Below are positions 9,368-19,608 of a stretch of DNA of 64,000 bases, in pieces. The number at the start of each line of letters is the position of its first letter. Position 1 is the stretch's first letter. The notes beneath the pieces are model-generated. The model was not told where the DNA came from. It was given only the letters and a program-made list of their open reading frames with translations, and searched no databases. The DNA lies in the NCBI RefSeq assembly GCF_900114925.1, contig NZ_FOUR01000008.1, forward strand, positions 62,001 to 126,000, written 5' to 3'. This stretch comes from Marinobacter pelagius (GTDB lineage Bacteria; Pseudomonadota; Gammaproteobacteria; Pseudomonadales; Oleiphilaceae). Position numbers and translations under genes: made by a program.

Positions 9368-10726
9368 TTATTGGGCCGGATCGTCCAGGGTCTGCTCCTC
9401 ATTGGCCAGAGCTTCAATGCCCGGGGCGGTTTCGCTCAACCAGTTGTTCAGGTCCACCAGATCCTGTGGGCTCAGGGTGCCGGCGGCCTGTTTCAGTTGC
9501 AGCGTGTTGATCACGTAGTCATACCGGGCATTGGCGTAGTCACGCAGCGCCACGTAATAGGCCCGTTCCGCATCCAGCACTTCCACGATATTCCGGGTAC
9601 CCACTTCATAACCGGCACGGGTGGCATCCAGTGCGCTGCGGCGGGAAATGATGGTCTGTGACAGGGCCGAAGCGGTCTCGACGTTGTTGTTCACGGTCAG
9701 GAACAGGCTGCGGGTATTCACCCGGACATCCCGGCGAATGGTGTTGAGTTGCTGCTCGGATACCGTCACCAGTGAACGCTGTTGGCGAACACCGGCCTGG
9801 GTACCGCCGCCGGTGTACAGGGGTACGTTCAGTTCCAGGCCAATGACGCCCTGAGTACCTTCAAACTGGTTGGGGCTGCCGCCGTCAATTTCGTTGTCAC
9901 CGTAGGAGGCAGTCAGATCCAGGGTCGGGTAGTGGCCCGATTTGGCAACCTTCAGGTTGGCCTCGCTGGCGTTGAGATCGTAGAGCGCGGACTGAATCGA
10001 CCAGTTCTGGTCCAGGGCCGTGGTTTCCCAGGCCGAAGGATCCATCGGTTCAGGGCGACCAAGCGGAAAGTTCCGGCGCAGGTTCTCCAGATCCTCCGGG
10101 TACTCCCCGGTCAGCCGTGCCAGTTGCTCCTTGGCCACGTTGAGCTGGTTTTCGGCGGCAATGCGCTGACTCTTGGCGTCGTCATAGCTGGCGCGGGCCT
10201 CATATACCTCGGTAATCGCAATCAGGCCAACATCAAAGCGCTCCTGGGCCTGTTCGTACTGGCGCTGGATTGCGGCTTCGGTGGCCAGGGCTGTAGTGAC
10301 GGTGTCCTGGGCCCTGAGCACATTGAAATAGGCAGTGGCCACGTCCAGGATCAGCTGCTGCTGGGCCAGGTTGTACTGGGCCCGGGCGGATTCGGTCTGG
10401 AACTGGCTGGCGTCGTAACGGAACCAGGAGTCGGCCCGGAACAGCGGTTGGGTCAGCTGGACACCGTAGCTGGTGGACTTGTAGCTTTCGTCTTGGACGT
10501 CGCCATCCAGGTCCGTATGGTTGGCATTGCCGAAGGCGCCCACTTGTGGCAGCAGTGCACTCTTGCTGACATCGCTCGCGGCCTGCTGGGCCTCGAAACT
10601 GGCCTGGGCGGCCGCAATGCCGGAGTCATAGGAGAGGGCTTTTTCGTAGGTCTCGATCAGGTCAAGGGCAAGGGCCGGTTGGGCAGCCATCACGCCAATC
10701 AGTCCGGAAAGCAGTCGTTTTTTCAT
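9368..10726 (-). CDS. tolC: TolC family outer-membrane efflux channel
   Basis: A 452-residue outer-membrane factor that forms the trimeric tunnel for type I secretion and RND efflux. The signal peptide MKKRLLSGLIGVMAAQPALA is followed by LDLIETYEKAL, the usual mature start. The two repeated OEP domains are rich in coiled-coil helices: AQQQLILDVATAYFNVL in the first half, RSLFLTVNNNVETASAL in the second. The ATG at 10726 has AGGAGAAAGA immediately upstream; an extension to 10750 is rejected. No membrane-fusion or pump gene is adjacent, as for the Pseudomonas orthologue beside thiC. The C-terminus is short and acidic. Confidence 0.93.
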   Translation of the reverse strand: MKKRLLSGLIGVMAAQPALALDLIETYEKALSYDSGIAAAQASFEAQQAASDVSKSALLPQVGAFGNANHTDLDGDVQDESYKSTSYGVQLTQPLFRADSWFRYDASQFQTESARAQYNLAQQQLILDVATAYFNVLRAQDTVTTALATEAAIQRQYEQAQERFDVGLIAITEVYEARASYDDAKSQRIAAENQLNVAKEQLARLTGEYPEDLENLRRNFPLGRPEPMDPSAWETTALDQNWSIQSALYDLNASEANLKVAKSGHYPTLDLTASYGDNEIDGGSPNQFEGTQGVIGLELNVPLYTGGGTQAGVRQQRSLVTVSEQQLNTIRRDVRVNTRSLFLTVNNNVETASALSQTIISRRSALDATRAGYEVGTRNIVEVLDAERAYYVALRDYANARYDYVINTLQLKQAAGTLSPQDLVDLNNWLSETAPGIEALANEEQTLDDPAQ

Positions 10727-10878
10727 TCTTTCTCCTGGGTACCTGTGCACATGGGCGTCAGTCTGGGACGCCTGGTAACCGGCCGCACAGTGCTTTCAAG
10801 CAGCAGGTTGCGCATCCGGCGGGCTTATGGTTGGCCATTATGGACAATATTTCCCCTGGCCTCTACACTTGCAAACGT

Positions 10879-10893
10879 CACACAAATTGTGTG
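10879..10893. promoter_or_regulatory. perfect palindrome in the tolC-thiC divergent region
   Basis: CACACAAATTGTGTG has 7-bp perfect arms around one central base. It lies 152 bp from the tolC start and just upstream of the thiC riboswitch. Its size and placement fit a dimeric repressor or activator site, but I recognise no known operator consensus. Confidence 0.4.
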
Positions 10894-10912
10894 CTGAACC
10901 GAATTTTACTCG

Positions 10913-11012
10913 CGTCTTGACGGGGTGCTGGCTTACCTGATTCCTGGGTGGCCGGCTGAGATTGCATCGCAGAACCCGCGACCTGATCCGGATAATACCG
11001 GCGTAGGGATTA
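10913..11012 (+). promoter_or_regulatory. TPP riboswitch (THI element) of thiC
   Basis: The leader has the conserved thi-box order: GGGGTGC at 10922, the pyrimidine-binding CTGAGA at 10956-10961, then ACCTGATCCGGATAATACC at 10981 continuing into GCGTAGGGA. The arms ACCTGATCCGG and CCGGCGTAGGG flank the pyrophosphate-binding helix. Thiamine pyrophosphate binding would lower thiC expression. A downstream stem (GCAGTC at 11031 with GACTGC at 11053) may be part of the expression platform, about 60 nt before the thiC ribosome-binding site. Confidence 0.93.
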
Positions 11013-11023
11013 AGACCAGATGA

Positions 11024-12994
<1,971 letters not shown>

Positions 12995-13036
12995 TAGCTT
13001 GGTGCTCTGGTTCCCAGGACTGTGACTTCGTGGTTG

Positions 13037-13150
13037 GAGCCCGGTGGGTGGCCCGGTTCAGGACACGCTCCTGACGGCCCATCCCTGGGGCGCTTGGGCT
13101 CCGCCATCCCTGGCTCCGCACAGTCCTGAACCGGGCCACCCACCGAGCTC
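13037..13150 (+). repeat. family A hairpin repeat, copy A1 (short loop)
   Basis: Inverted arms 13037-13064 and 13123-13150 (28 bp, one mismatch that still allows a G-U pair in RNA) enclose a 58-nt loop. The loop begins ACGCTCC and ends CTCCGCACA, as in the other family A copies, while the arm sequence is unique to this site. It starts 42 bp after the thiC stop and faces copy A2. The 487-bp gap 12995-13481 holds these two elements and no gene that I can support. Confidence 0.85.
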
Positions 13151-13257
13151 TACTAGACTCACGGGAATTCGCTTTAAGAAACCGGGAAATCAGAAACGAT
13201 AGGTCCCTGTTATCTAAGTGGCAGGGACTCGACTTGCGATTTGCAGGGCGTCAGATC

Positions 13258-13371
13258 GGGTGAATCGGGAAGCGCCTCCCAAAACTGTGCGGAGCCATGG
13301 ATGGCGGAGCTCAAGCGTCACATGGACGTGCCGCAAGGAGCGTGTTTTGGGAGGCGCTTCCCGATTCATCC
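13258..13371 (-). repeat. family A hairpin repeat, copy A2 (short loop, inverted)
   Basis: Arms 13258-13285 and 13344-13371 pair over 28 positions with one G-U-type mismatch. The 58-nt loop, read on the minus strand, starts ACGCTCCTTGCGGC and ends ATGGCTCCGCACA. Loop length is identical to A1, but the arms are unrelated to A1. A1 and A2 point toward each other across 107 bp. Confidence 0.85.
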
Positions 13372-13481
13372 ACCTCCTTAGCCAACAGGCTAGGTGAGGA
13401 GCCGAAGGGCTACACCATGCGCTTGCAGGAAGCCCCAACAACCGGCTATCGTTCAAAGTCGATTACCAACCGGGGTGAGCG

Positions 13482-14099
13482 ATGACCGAACCGTTCCAGT
13501 TCAAAGCCAGCGACGTCAAAGTCGAAAAACGCGAAACCGTCTTCCAGGGCTTCTTCCGCATGGACAAGCTCTGGCTGACCCACCCGCGTTTTGATGGCCG
13601 AGACATGCCGGTCTTTACCCGGGAGCTCTTCATAAGGGGCGACGCCACCTGCGTGCTGCCCTACGACTGCGACCGGGACGAAGTCGTCCTGCTCGAACAG
13701 TTCCGCCTCGGCGCCCTCGGCCGCAGCCAGTCCCCATGGCTCCTCGAGCTCGTGGCCGGAATGAACGAAGACGGTGAAACCCCCGAAGAAGTAGCCCAGA
13801 GGGAAGGCCAGGAAGAGGCCGGGCTCACCTTCAGCCGGCTCGACAAGATTTGCGATTACCTGGTGTCTCCGGGCGGCAGCACGGAAATGATCCACCTGTA
13901 CTGTGGCCATATCAGCACCGAAGATGCTGGCGGCCTGTATGGGATGGAACACGAGCACGAAGATATCCGGGCCCACGTGGTTTCTGCGGACGAAGCCATA
14001 GCCATGATCCACGATGGCCGGATCAACAACGCTGCCGCTATCATCGCGCTTCAATGGCTTGAACTGAACCGTTCAAGACTCCGTGAAGGAAAGCAGTGA
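13482..14099 (+). CDS. nudF: Nudix hydrolase, ADP-ribose/ADP-sugar pyrophosphatase (NudF/AspP type)
   Basis: A 205-residue Nudix enzyme predicted to split ADP-ribose into AMP and ribose 5-phosphate in the cytoplasm. The Nudix box G-x5-E-x7-R-E-x2-E-E-x-G is complete at about residues 93-115 (starting GMNEDGETPEEV). VVLLEQFRLGAL upstream and the YVSPG-like YLVSPGGSTE segment are typical of the ADP-sugar branch. The ATG at 13482 follows a GGGGTGAG ribosome-binding site. It is coupled to the DUF1249 gene, with cpdA further on, the same order as in Pseudomonas. Confidence 0.92.
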   Translation: MTEPFQFKASDVKVEKRETVFQGFFRMDKLWLTHPRFDGRDMPVFTRELFIRGDATCVLPYDCDRDEVVLLEQFRLGALGRSQSPWLLELVAGMNEDGETPEEVAQREGQEEAGLTFSRLDKICDYLVSPGGSTEMIHLYCGHISTEDAGGLYGMEHEHEDIRAHVVSADEAIAMIHDGRINNAAAIIALQWLELNRSRLREGKQ

Positions 14100-14584
14100 T
14101 GACCGAGTGGACCATGAAACCCAAGCGCTACGTGCCGGATCTCCGGCAGCTCGGCGCCCTGTGCGACGGCAATTACCAGCGCCTGAACAAGTTGCGTCAG
14201 CTGGAAGCCGATGGCAAGCCGGTGTGCGAGTTCGAGTTGCACCGGGAGAACCAGTACCTGGGTCGGGTCCGGATCAAGGTCCTGCAGACGGCGCGATTTA
14301 CCGAAACCCTGTTGCTGGAGCAGATCCACAATTCCGGTCGCTGGCTGAACAATCCCCAGATGACCGTACGTGTGTATCACGACGCTGCCATGGCCGAGGT
14401 GATCAGCTGTTACCGGGACCGACAGATTGCGCCGGTCAATGACTATCCCAACCGCTTCATGCATCACCCGGACGAAAAGGTTCAGGTGAATGGATTCCTG
14501 GCTGACTGGCTGGATTATTGTCTGCGTTTTGGTCATTTGCCCATGGAGTACGCCGCCTGGCCAGCCGGCGAGGGTGTGGACTGA
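14099..14584 (+). CDS. DUF1249 family protein (YqiB-like)
   Basis: A roughly 161-residue cytoplasmic protein with the family's conserved run VPDLRQLGALCDGNYQRL near the N-terminus and VCEFELHRENQYLGRVRI after it. MTVRVYHDAAMAEVISC and a C-terminal LDYCLRFGHLP are also typical. No biochemical role is established for YqiB. Its constant place between the Nudix gene and cpdA suggests shared transcription. The ATG at 14099 overlaps the nudF stop by one base; a GTG at 14096 is also possible. AAGGAAA lies just upstream. Confidence 0.88.
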   Translation: MTEWTMKPKRYVPDLRQLGALCDGNYQRLNKLRQLEADGKPVCEFELHRENQYLGRVRIKVLQTARFTETLLLEQIHNSGRWLNNPQMTVRVYHDAAMAEVISCYRDRQIAPVNDYPNRFMHHPDEKVQVNGFLADWLDYCLRFGHLPMEYAAWPAGEGVD

Positions 14585-14671
14585 CGGTCCGCAGTGGATG
14601 TGTCATAGTTGTCAAAAATAGCAATATGTTGACGGCGCCGGGCGGGAATGTGATTCCGGTTGCAATTGCCG

Positions 14672-14702
14672 TTGACCCTTTCTGACGCGTTCGTCGTACA
14701 CT
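14672..14702 (+). promoter_or_regulatory. possible promoter for cpdA
   Basis: TTGACC at 14672 and TACACT at 14697 resemble sigma-70 boxes, but the 19-bp spacer is longer than ideal. They lie in the 161-bp gap before cpdA, the only place where a separate promoter could act. Confidence 0.3.
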
Positions 14703-14745
14703 TGTCCCTGTTTCAAGTGGTTGCATCAGGCTTAACAGGTTCGCC

Positions 14746-15552
14746 ATGACCAGACCGGACGAGGCCCGCCCCTTGCGGGTACTCCAGATAACAGACCCCC
14801 ATCTGATGGCCCGTGAGGACGGTGCCTTGCTGGGCGTAAATACGCGGGACAGTCTCGCGGCCGTGGTCGATGAGGTGTTGCAGGCCCATGGCCAGCCGGA
14901 CCTGATCCTGGCCACCGGAGATCTGGCCCAGGACGCCTCGGAACAGGCGTATCGCGTTTTCGGTGACAGTCTTTCCTCCTTCCACTGCGGCTCCGCCTGG
15001 CTGGCCGGCAATCACGATGACTCCGGAGTGCTCAACCGTGTTGCGGCGGAGTATCAGGCCGATCGCCACCAGATTCTGCAGGGCGGCTGGCATTTCGTCC
15101 TGCTGGATTCTTCCGTCCATGGCAAGGTTTATGGTGAGCTGGCGGACAGTGAGCTGGCGTTTCTCGAACGCGCGCTTTCCGAATATCCCGATGTGCCGAC
15201 ACTGGTCACGCTGCACCATCATCCGGTGGACATCGGGGCGGACTGGATGGAGCAAATCGGGCTTCGCAATCGCGACGCCTTCTGGGCGGTGATCGACCGC
15301 CATCCCCAGGTGCGGATCGTGCTCTGGGGTCATGTTCATCAGGAGCACGCAGAAATCCGGAACGGGGTGCAGCTGCTTGCCACACCCTCCACCTGTATCC
15401 AGTTCACCTCCGGCGCCAGGGACTTTTCCGTGGAGCCGCTGGCGCCGGGTTACCGCTGGTTCGAACTCCAACCGGATGGTCACTTCAGCACCGAAGTTCA
15501 TCGCGCCAGGGCCTTCGAGTTCGAGCTGGATCAGAAAAGCTCCGGCTACTGA
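14746..15552 (+). CDS. cpdA: 3',5'-cyclic-AMP phosphodiesterase
   Basis: A 268-residue class III phosphodiesterase of the calcineurin-like metallophosphoesterase fold, hydrolysing cAMP to AMP. The metal-binding motifs appear in order: D-x-H in QITDPHL (about 16-22), GDLAQD, AGNHDD, HHHP and [15 protein letters not shown] near the C-terminus is characteristic of CpdA. By lowering cAMP it should damp CRP/Vfr-type signalling. In Pseudomonas the nudF-DUF1249-cpdA run continues to yqiA and parE. Here it is followed by convergent metE, a 7-bp overlap of the two 3' ends. Confidence 0.93.
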   Translation: MTRPDEARPLRVLQITDPHLMAREDGALLGVNTRDSLAAVVDEVLQAHGQPDLILATGDLAQDASEQAYRVFGDSLSSFHCGSAWLAGNHDDSGVLNRVAAEYQADRHQILQGGWHFVLLDSSVHGKVYGELADSELAFLERALSEYPDVPTLVTLHHHPVDIGADWMEQIGLRNRDAFWAVIDRHPQVRIVLWGHVHQEHAEIRNGVQLLATPSTCIQFTSGARDFSVEPLAPGYRWFELQPDGHFSTEVHRARAFEFELDQKSSGY

Positions 15553-17858
15553 GATACCAGTTCGCCGTTGTCGGCCGGTTGCGGCAGTCGCTGTCTGAGT
15601 TCTCTGGCTGCCGCGACCATCGCCCGGAGGGCCGGTCTCACCTCGTGCCATTGCCGGGTTTTCAGGCCACAGTCCGGATTCACCCACAGCCTTTGGGCCG
15701 GAATCCTCTCCGCTGCCTTCTCCATCAGGGCAATGATCCCCGCCTGTTCCGGCACGTTGGGAGAGTGAATGTCATAGACACCGGGGCCGATATCGTTGGG
15801 ATACTCGAAATCCTGGAAGGCATCGAGGAGCTCCATGTCGGAACGGGAGGTCTCGATGGTAATGACATCAGCGTCCATCCGGGCAATCGCCTGGATGATG
15901 TCATTGAACTCCGAGTAACACATGTGGGTGTGGATCTGGGTTGTGTCATCGACCCCGTTGGCGGCAATCCGGAAGGCGTCGATGGCCCAGTCCAGATAGT
16001 CCTGCCAGTCGGATTTTCGCAGGGGCAGACCTTCCCGTAGCGCCGCTTCGTCAATCTGGATGATCCGGGTGCCGGCCCTCTCCAGTTCCTGCACCTCTTC
16101 GCGGATGGCCAGGGCCAGCTGCCAGCAGGTCTCGGCCCGGGGCTGGTCGTCCCGGACAAAAGACCAGTTGAGCATGGTGACCGGTCCGGTGAGCATGCCT
16201 TTCACCGGCTTATCGGTCAGCGACTGGGCATATCGGATCCAGTCTACGGTCATTGCCCTGGGGCGAGTGATATCACCGAACAAGATGGGTGGTTTGACAC
16301 ACCGTGAGCCATAGGACTGGACCCAGCCAAACCGGCTGAAGGCATAACCATCCAGTTGCTCCCCGAAATACTCCACCATGTCGTTCCGCTCCGCTTCACC
16401 ATGGACCAGAACATCCAGGCCCAGCGATTCCTGCTCATGGATGCAGTGGGCGATCTCCTGCTTGATCCGGGTCAGGTAATCTGCTTTGGACAGCTTTCCG
16501 GTCCTGTATTGTTGCCGCACCTGCCGAATGTCTCCGGTCTGCGGGAAAGATCCGATGGTGGTGGTCGGAAACAGGGGGAGGGGCAGGGCCTTGCTCTGGA
16601 GCTTGTGGCGAGCCTCGAAAGTGGTGTTTCTCTGGCCAAGCTGCGGCGTAATTCGGGAAATCGCCTCGCGAACTGCCGGGTTGCGGGTTCGCGGCGACCG
16701 CCTGCGGGAGTGAACGGCGATGCGATTGTCCTCAAGCTCCCGGGCAACACTGGCCCGGCCATGATTCAGGGCTTTGGCCAGGGTGGCGAGCTCCCGGAGT
16801 TTCTGACGGGCAAAGCAAAGCCACTGACGAACTTCCGGATCGAGCTTGTCTTCACGCTCCAGATCGACAGGAACATGCAGCAGTGAGCAGGACGGGGCCA
16901 GCCATAGCCGGTCGCCGAGCCGTGAATGCAAGGGTTCCAACCAGTCCAGGGTGGCAATGAGATCGGTTTTCCAGATATTCCGGCCGTTGATGACCCCGAG
17001 CGACAGCACTTTGTGTGGCGCCAGCCAGTCGGCCAGCCGGTCCGCTTCAGGTCGGGCCGCCACGGCATCCAGATGCACCCCGGCCACTGGCAATTCGCAG
17101 GCGAGCTGGAGGTTTTCCCGCAGCTGGCCGAAATAGGTGGTCAGCAGGAGTTTTGGGCGGGCGGCCTTGAGGTGATGGTAGGCAAGGCTGAAGGCATGGC
17201 GCCAGCGATCGTCCAGTTCGGTGACCAGGGCAGGCTCATCCACCTGAACCCATTCCGCGCCGGCCTCGGCGAGCTGGTCGAGCAACTCACCGTAAACGGG
17301 CAGGAGTCGCTCGAGCAGTGCCAGGGGATCGCTTCCGTCCTTGGCTTTGCCCAGCCAGAGATAGGTGACCGGGCCAATGATGACCGGTTTGGCACGGAAA
17401 CCCTGTTTCTTCGCCTCGTCGAGCTGGGCCAGTATCCGGGTGCTATCGAGCCCGAATTCCGTGTTCCGGTGAAACTCCGGGACAATGTAGTGATAGTTGG
17501 TGTCGAACCACTTGGTCATTTCGCCGGCCTGGGTGCCGCAGCAGCCATCGTCGTTGGCGCCGCGGCCCCGTGCGGCCCGGAAGTACCGGTCGAGTTTGTG
17601 ACCGCCCGGCTTGCCCGCCCGTTCAGGGAGGTGTCCGAGGGTTTCGCTCATGTCCAGTACCTGGTCGTACAGGGAAAAGTCTCCTGCCGGCACGAGATCC
17701 AGCGCCTGTTGGTCCTGCCAGTGGCGGCGTCGCAGGTCACTGGCGGTAATCTCCAGCTCCTCCTCGGTCAGCCGGCCTTGCCAGTAGGCTTCCAGAGCGA
17801 ATTTAAGCTCCCGTTGGGCGCCAATACGGGGGTATCCCAGTGAGTGAGTGGTAACCAT
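15546..17858 (-). CDS. metE: cobalamin-independent methionine synthase
   Basis: 5-methyltetrahydropteroyltriglutamate-homocysteine methyltransferase, 770 residues, the last step of methionine synthesis. The zinc ligands correspond to H645, C647, E669 and C730, offset by four from E. coli MetE, in HTHMCYSEF and NPDCGLKTR. The N-terminus [21 protein letters not shown] is the classical MetE start. Divergent from metR, with a perfect MetR box in the 130-bp gap, so activation by MetR with homocysteine is expected. No cobalamin riboswitch is visible upstream. Confidence 0.97.
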   Translation of the reverse strand: MVTTHSLGYPRIGAQRELKFALEAYWQGRLTEEELEITASDLRRRHWQDQQALDLVPAGDFSLYDQVLDMSETLGHLPERAGKPGGHKLDRYFRAARGRGANDDGCCGTQAGEMTKWFDTNYHYIVPEFHRNTEFGLDSTRILAQLDEAKKQGFRAKPVIIGPVTYLWLGKAKDGSDPLALLERLLPVYGELLDQLAEAGAEWVQVDEPALVTELDDRWRHAFSLAYHHLKAARPKLLLTTYFGQLRENLQLACELPVAGVHLDAVAARPEADRLADWLAPHKVLSLGVINGRNIWKTDLIATLDWLEPLHSRLGDRLWLAPSCSLLHVPVDLEREDKLDPEVRQWLCFARQKLRELATLAKALNHGRASVARELEDNRIAVHSRRRSPRTRNPAVREAISRITPQLGQRNTTFEARHKLQSKALPLPLFPTTTIGSFPQTGDIRQVRQQYRTGKLSKADYLTRIKQEIAHCIHEQESLGLDVLVHGEAERNDMVEYFGEQLDGYAFSRFGWVQSYGSRCVKPPILFGDITRPRAMTVDWIRYAQSLTDKPVKGMLTGPVTMLNWSFVRDDQPRAETCWQLALAIREEVQELERAGTRIIQIDEAALREGLPLRKSDWQDYLDWAIDAFRIAANGVDDTTQIHTHMCYSEFNDIIQAIARMDADVITIETSRSDMELLDAFQDFEYPNDIGPGVYDIHSPNVPEQAGIIALMEKAAERIPAQRLWVNPDCGLKTRQWHEVRPALRAMVAAARELRQRLPQPADNGELVSQ

Positions 17859-17956
17859 CTTTTGCTCCTGACGTCTGATTTTTTTGCTTCGGATAAGAGT
17901 CGGTCAGGTTAGGCGGGCTGTGACATGAATAAAAATGGTATTATTTCAATATTCCA

Positions 17957-17969
17957 TGAAATAAATTCA
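17957..17969. promoter_or_regulatory. MetR binding site between metE and metR
   Basis: TGAAATAAATTCA matches the MetR consensus TGAA-N5-TTCA exactly. It lies 20 bp before the metR start and about 98 bp before metE, well placed for activation of metE and autoregulation of metR. A half-site TGAA is also present at 17926. Confidence 0.75.
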
Positions 17970-17988
17970 CGAACTGGCGGGTTGGCCC

Positions 17989-18879
17989 ATGATTGATCGA
18001 CACCATCTCGAGATTCTCCGTGCCGTTGATCGCGACGGCTCCCTGACGGCGGCGGCAGAGTCCCTGCACCTGACGCAGTCGGCACTTAGCCATGCCATTC
18101 GAAAACTGGAGCGTTACCTGGGCACATCCCTGTGGCTCCGGGACGGTCGTCAGCTGCGGCTGACTCAGGCTGGAGAGTATCTGCTGTCACTGTCCAACCG
18201 GCTGTTGCCCCAGCTTGAGCATGCCGAGCAGGTGATTGGCCAGTTTGCCAGGGGGCAGAGGGGTACGCTCCGTATCGGGATGGAATGCCATCCCTGTTAC
18301 CAGTGGTTGCTGAAGGTGGTTGGGCCCTATCTTGAGGGCTGGCCGGATGTGGATGTGGATGTGAAACAGAAATTCCAGTTTGGTGGGATCGGCGCGCTGT
18401 TCGGTCATGACATCGATATGCTGGTGACCCCGGACCCGCTGCATCGGCCCGGATTGGTGTTTGAGCCGGTGTTCGATTATGAGCAGGTCCTGGTGGTCTC
18501 CGGGGATCATCCGTTGGCGAGCAGGGAGTTTGTTGTGCCCGGTGATCTGGAGCGGGAAACCCTGATCACCTATCCGGTGGAGGTGGAGCGGCTGGATATC
18601 TATACCCGCTTCTTCCTGCCGGCTCATGCCAGCCCGGCGAGGCACAAGACCATCGAGACGACGGACATCATGTTGCAGATGGTCGCCGCCGGGCGGGGTG
18701 TGTCTGCGCTGCCGAAATGGCTGGTGGCGGAGTATGCTGAGAAGCTCCCGGTGGTTCCGGTGCGTCTGGGAGAGGAAGGGCTGCCGAAGCAGATCTTTCT
18801 GGGCCTTCGTGAACGGGATTGTGAGGTAGATTACCTGAATTCGTTCATGAACCTGGCCCGGGAGGTTCGCTGGGGCTAG
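17989..18879 (+). CDS. metR: LysR-family regulator MetR
   Basis: A 296-residue LysR-type activator of methionine genes. The winged helix-turn-helix occupies about residues 1-60, starting MIDRHHLEILRAVDRDGSL and containing LTQSALSHAIRKLE. The C-terminal two-lobed effector domain (about 90-296) has GMECHPCYQWL, the segment found in MetR proteins that bind homocysteine. The divergent metE and the TGAA-N5-TTCA box support the assignment over other LysR members. gcvH follows after 45 bp on the same strand. Confidence 0.94.
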   Translation: MIDRHHLEILRAVDRDGSLTAAAESLHLTQSALSHAIRKLERYLGTSLWLRDGRQLRLTQAGEYLLSLSNRLLPQLEHAEQVIGQFARGQRGTLRIGMECHPCYQWLLKVVGPYLEGWPDVDVDVKQKFQFGGIGALFGHDIDMLVTPDPLHRPGLVFEPVFDYEQVLVVSGDHPLASREFVVPGDLERETLITYPVEVERLDIYTRFFLPAHASPARHKTIETTDIMLQMVAAGRGVSALPKWLVAEYAEKLPVVPVRLGEEGLPKQIFLGLRERDCEVDYLNSFMNLAREVRWG

Positions 18880-18924
18880 GCTCTTGCGTTAAACTGCGCG
18901 AAAAATTCAACAGGAAGCACAATC

Positions 18925-19317
18925 ATGAGTGATATTCCCTCAGACCTGAAATACATTGAGACCCACCAGTGGGTGCGGGTGGCTGACGATGGCACAGCTA
19001 CCGTAGGTATTACCGATTTTGCCCAGGAGCAGCTCGGCGATGTGGTCTACATCGGTGTGCCGGATGTTGGTGTGACGGTTAACGGTGGTGAGGAAGCCGG
19101 TGTTGCCGAGTCGGTGAAGTCGGCTTCTGATGTGTTCAGTCCGGTGACCGGTGAGGTGATTGCGGTCAATGAGAACCTTGAGGATGAGCCGGAGCTGGTC
19201 AATGAGGATCCGTATGGTGATGGCTGGATGTTCAAGGTGAAGCTGGAGGATGCCGGTGAGCTGGATGGGCTGATGGATGCCGCCGCTTACGCAGAGCATG
19301 TGGCTGCCGAGGAATAA
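18925..19317 (+). CDS. gcvH: glycine cleavage system H protein
   Basis: A 130-residue lipoyl-carrier protein that shuttles the aminomethyl group between the P and T proteins. The lipoylated lysine is K65 in [15 protein letters not shown] and [13 protein letters not shown] are classical H-protein motifs. No gcvT or gcvP lies next to it. It is preceded by metR with only 45 bp between, leaving no room for a glycine riboswitch. A family A hairpin begins 25 bp after its stop. AGGAAG upstream serves as ribosome-binding site. Confidence 0.97.
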   Translation: MSDIPSDLKYIETHQWVRVADDGTATVGITDFAQEQLGDVVYIGVPDVGVTVNGGEEAGVAESVKSASDVFSPVTGEVIAVNENLEDEPELVNEDPYGDGWMFKVKLEDAGELDGLMDAAAYAEHVAAEE

Positions 19318-19342
19318 AAGCTCTGGCGCCATACTCCGTGCA

Positions 19343-19537
19343 GGAGCAGTCGGGCAGGGCTTTCGAAAACACGCTCCTTGCGGCACCCCTGCGGGGTCCA
19401 GCCCGCAATCACAGATTGCGGTCGTTCGGCTGTCGCATGAAGCTTCGCTTCATAAGCGCTCGGCCTCACCCATGTGACGCTTGAGCTCCGCCATCCATGG
19501 CTCCGCACAGTTTTCGAAAGCCCTGCCCGACTGCTCC
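19343..19537 (+). repeat. family A hairpin repeat, copy A3 (long loop)
   Basis: Perfect 28-bp inverted arms at 19343-19370 and 19510-19537 flank a 139-nt loop. The loop starts ACGCTCCTTGCGGC, ends ATGGCTCCGCACA, and contains smaller stems (GCAATCACAGATTGC; ATGAAGCTTCGCTTCAT). Compared with the 58-nt loops, it carries an extra 81 nt internally. The arms match no other part of the window that I noticed. Confidence 0.9.
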
Positions 19538-19564
19538 CATGTCTGGGTGCAGTGGCCAATTGGC

Positions 19565-19570
19565 TATAAT
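19565..19570 (+). promoter_or_regulatory. -10 box of a likely rlmI promoter
   Basis: A consensus TATAAT lies 38 bp upstream of the rlmI-like ATG and just downstream of hairpin A3. No good -35 box is visible at the correct spacing. Confidence 0.45.
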
Positions 19571-19608
19571 CTCGCATCCTTTGATTTCTTGTTTGGCTGG
19601 TGTATCTG

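Noticed and set aside
17859-17956. Cobalamin or SAM riboswitch before metE
   Set aside because: The gap is short and lacks conserved riboswitch boxes; the MetR site explains regulation.
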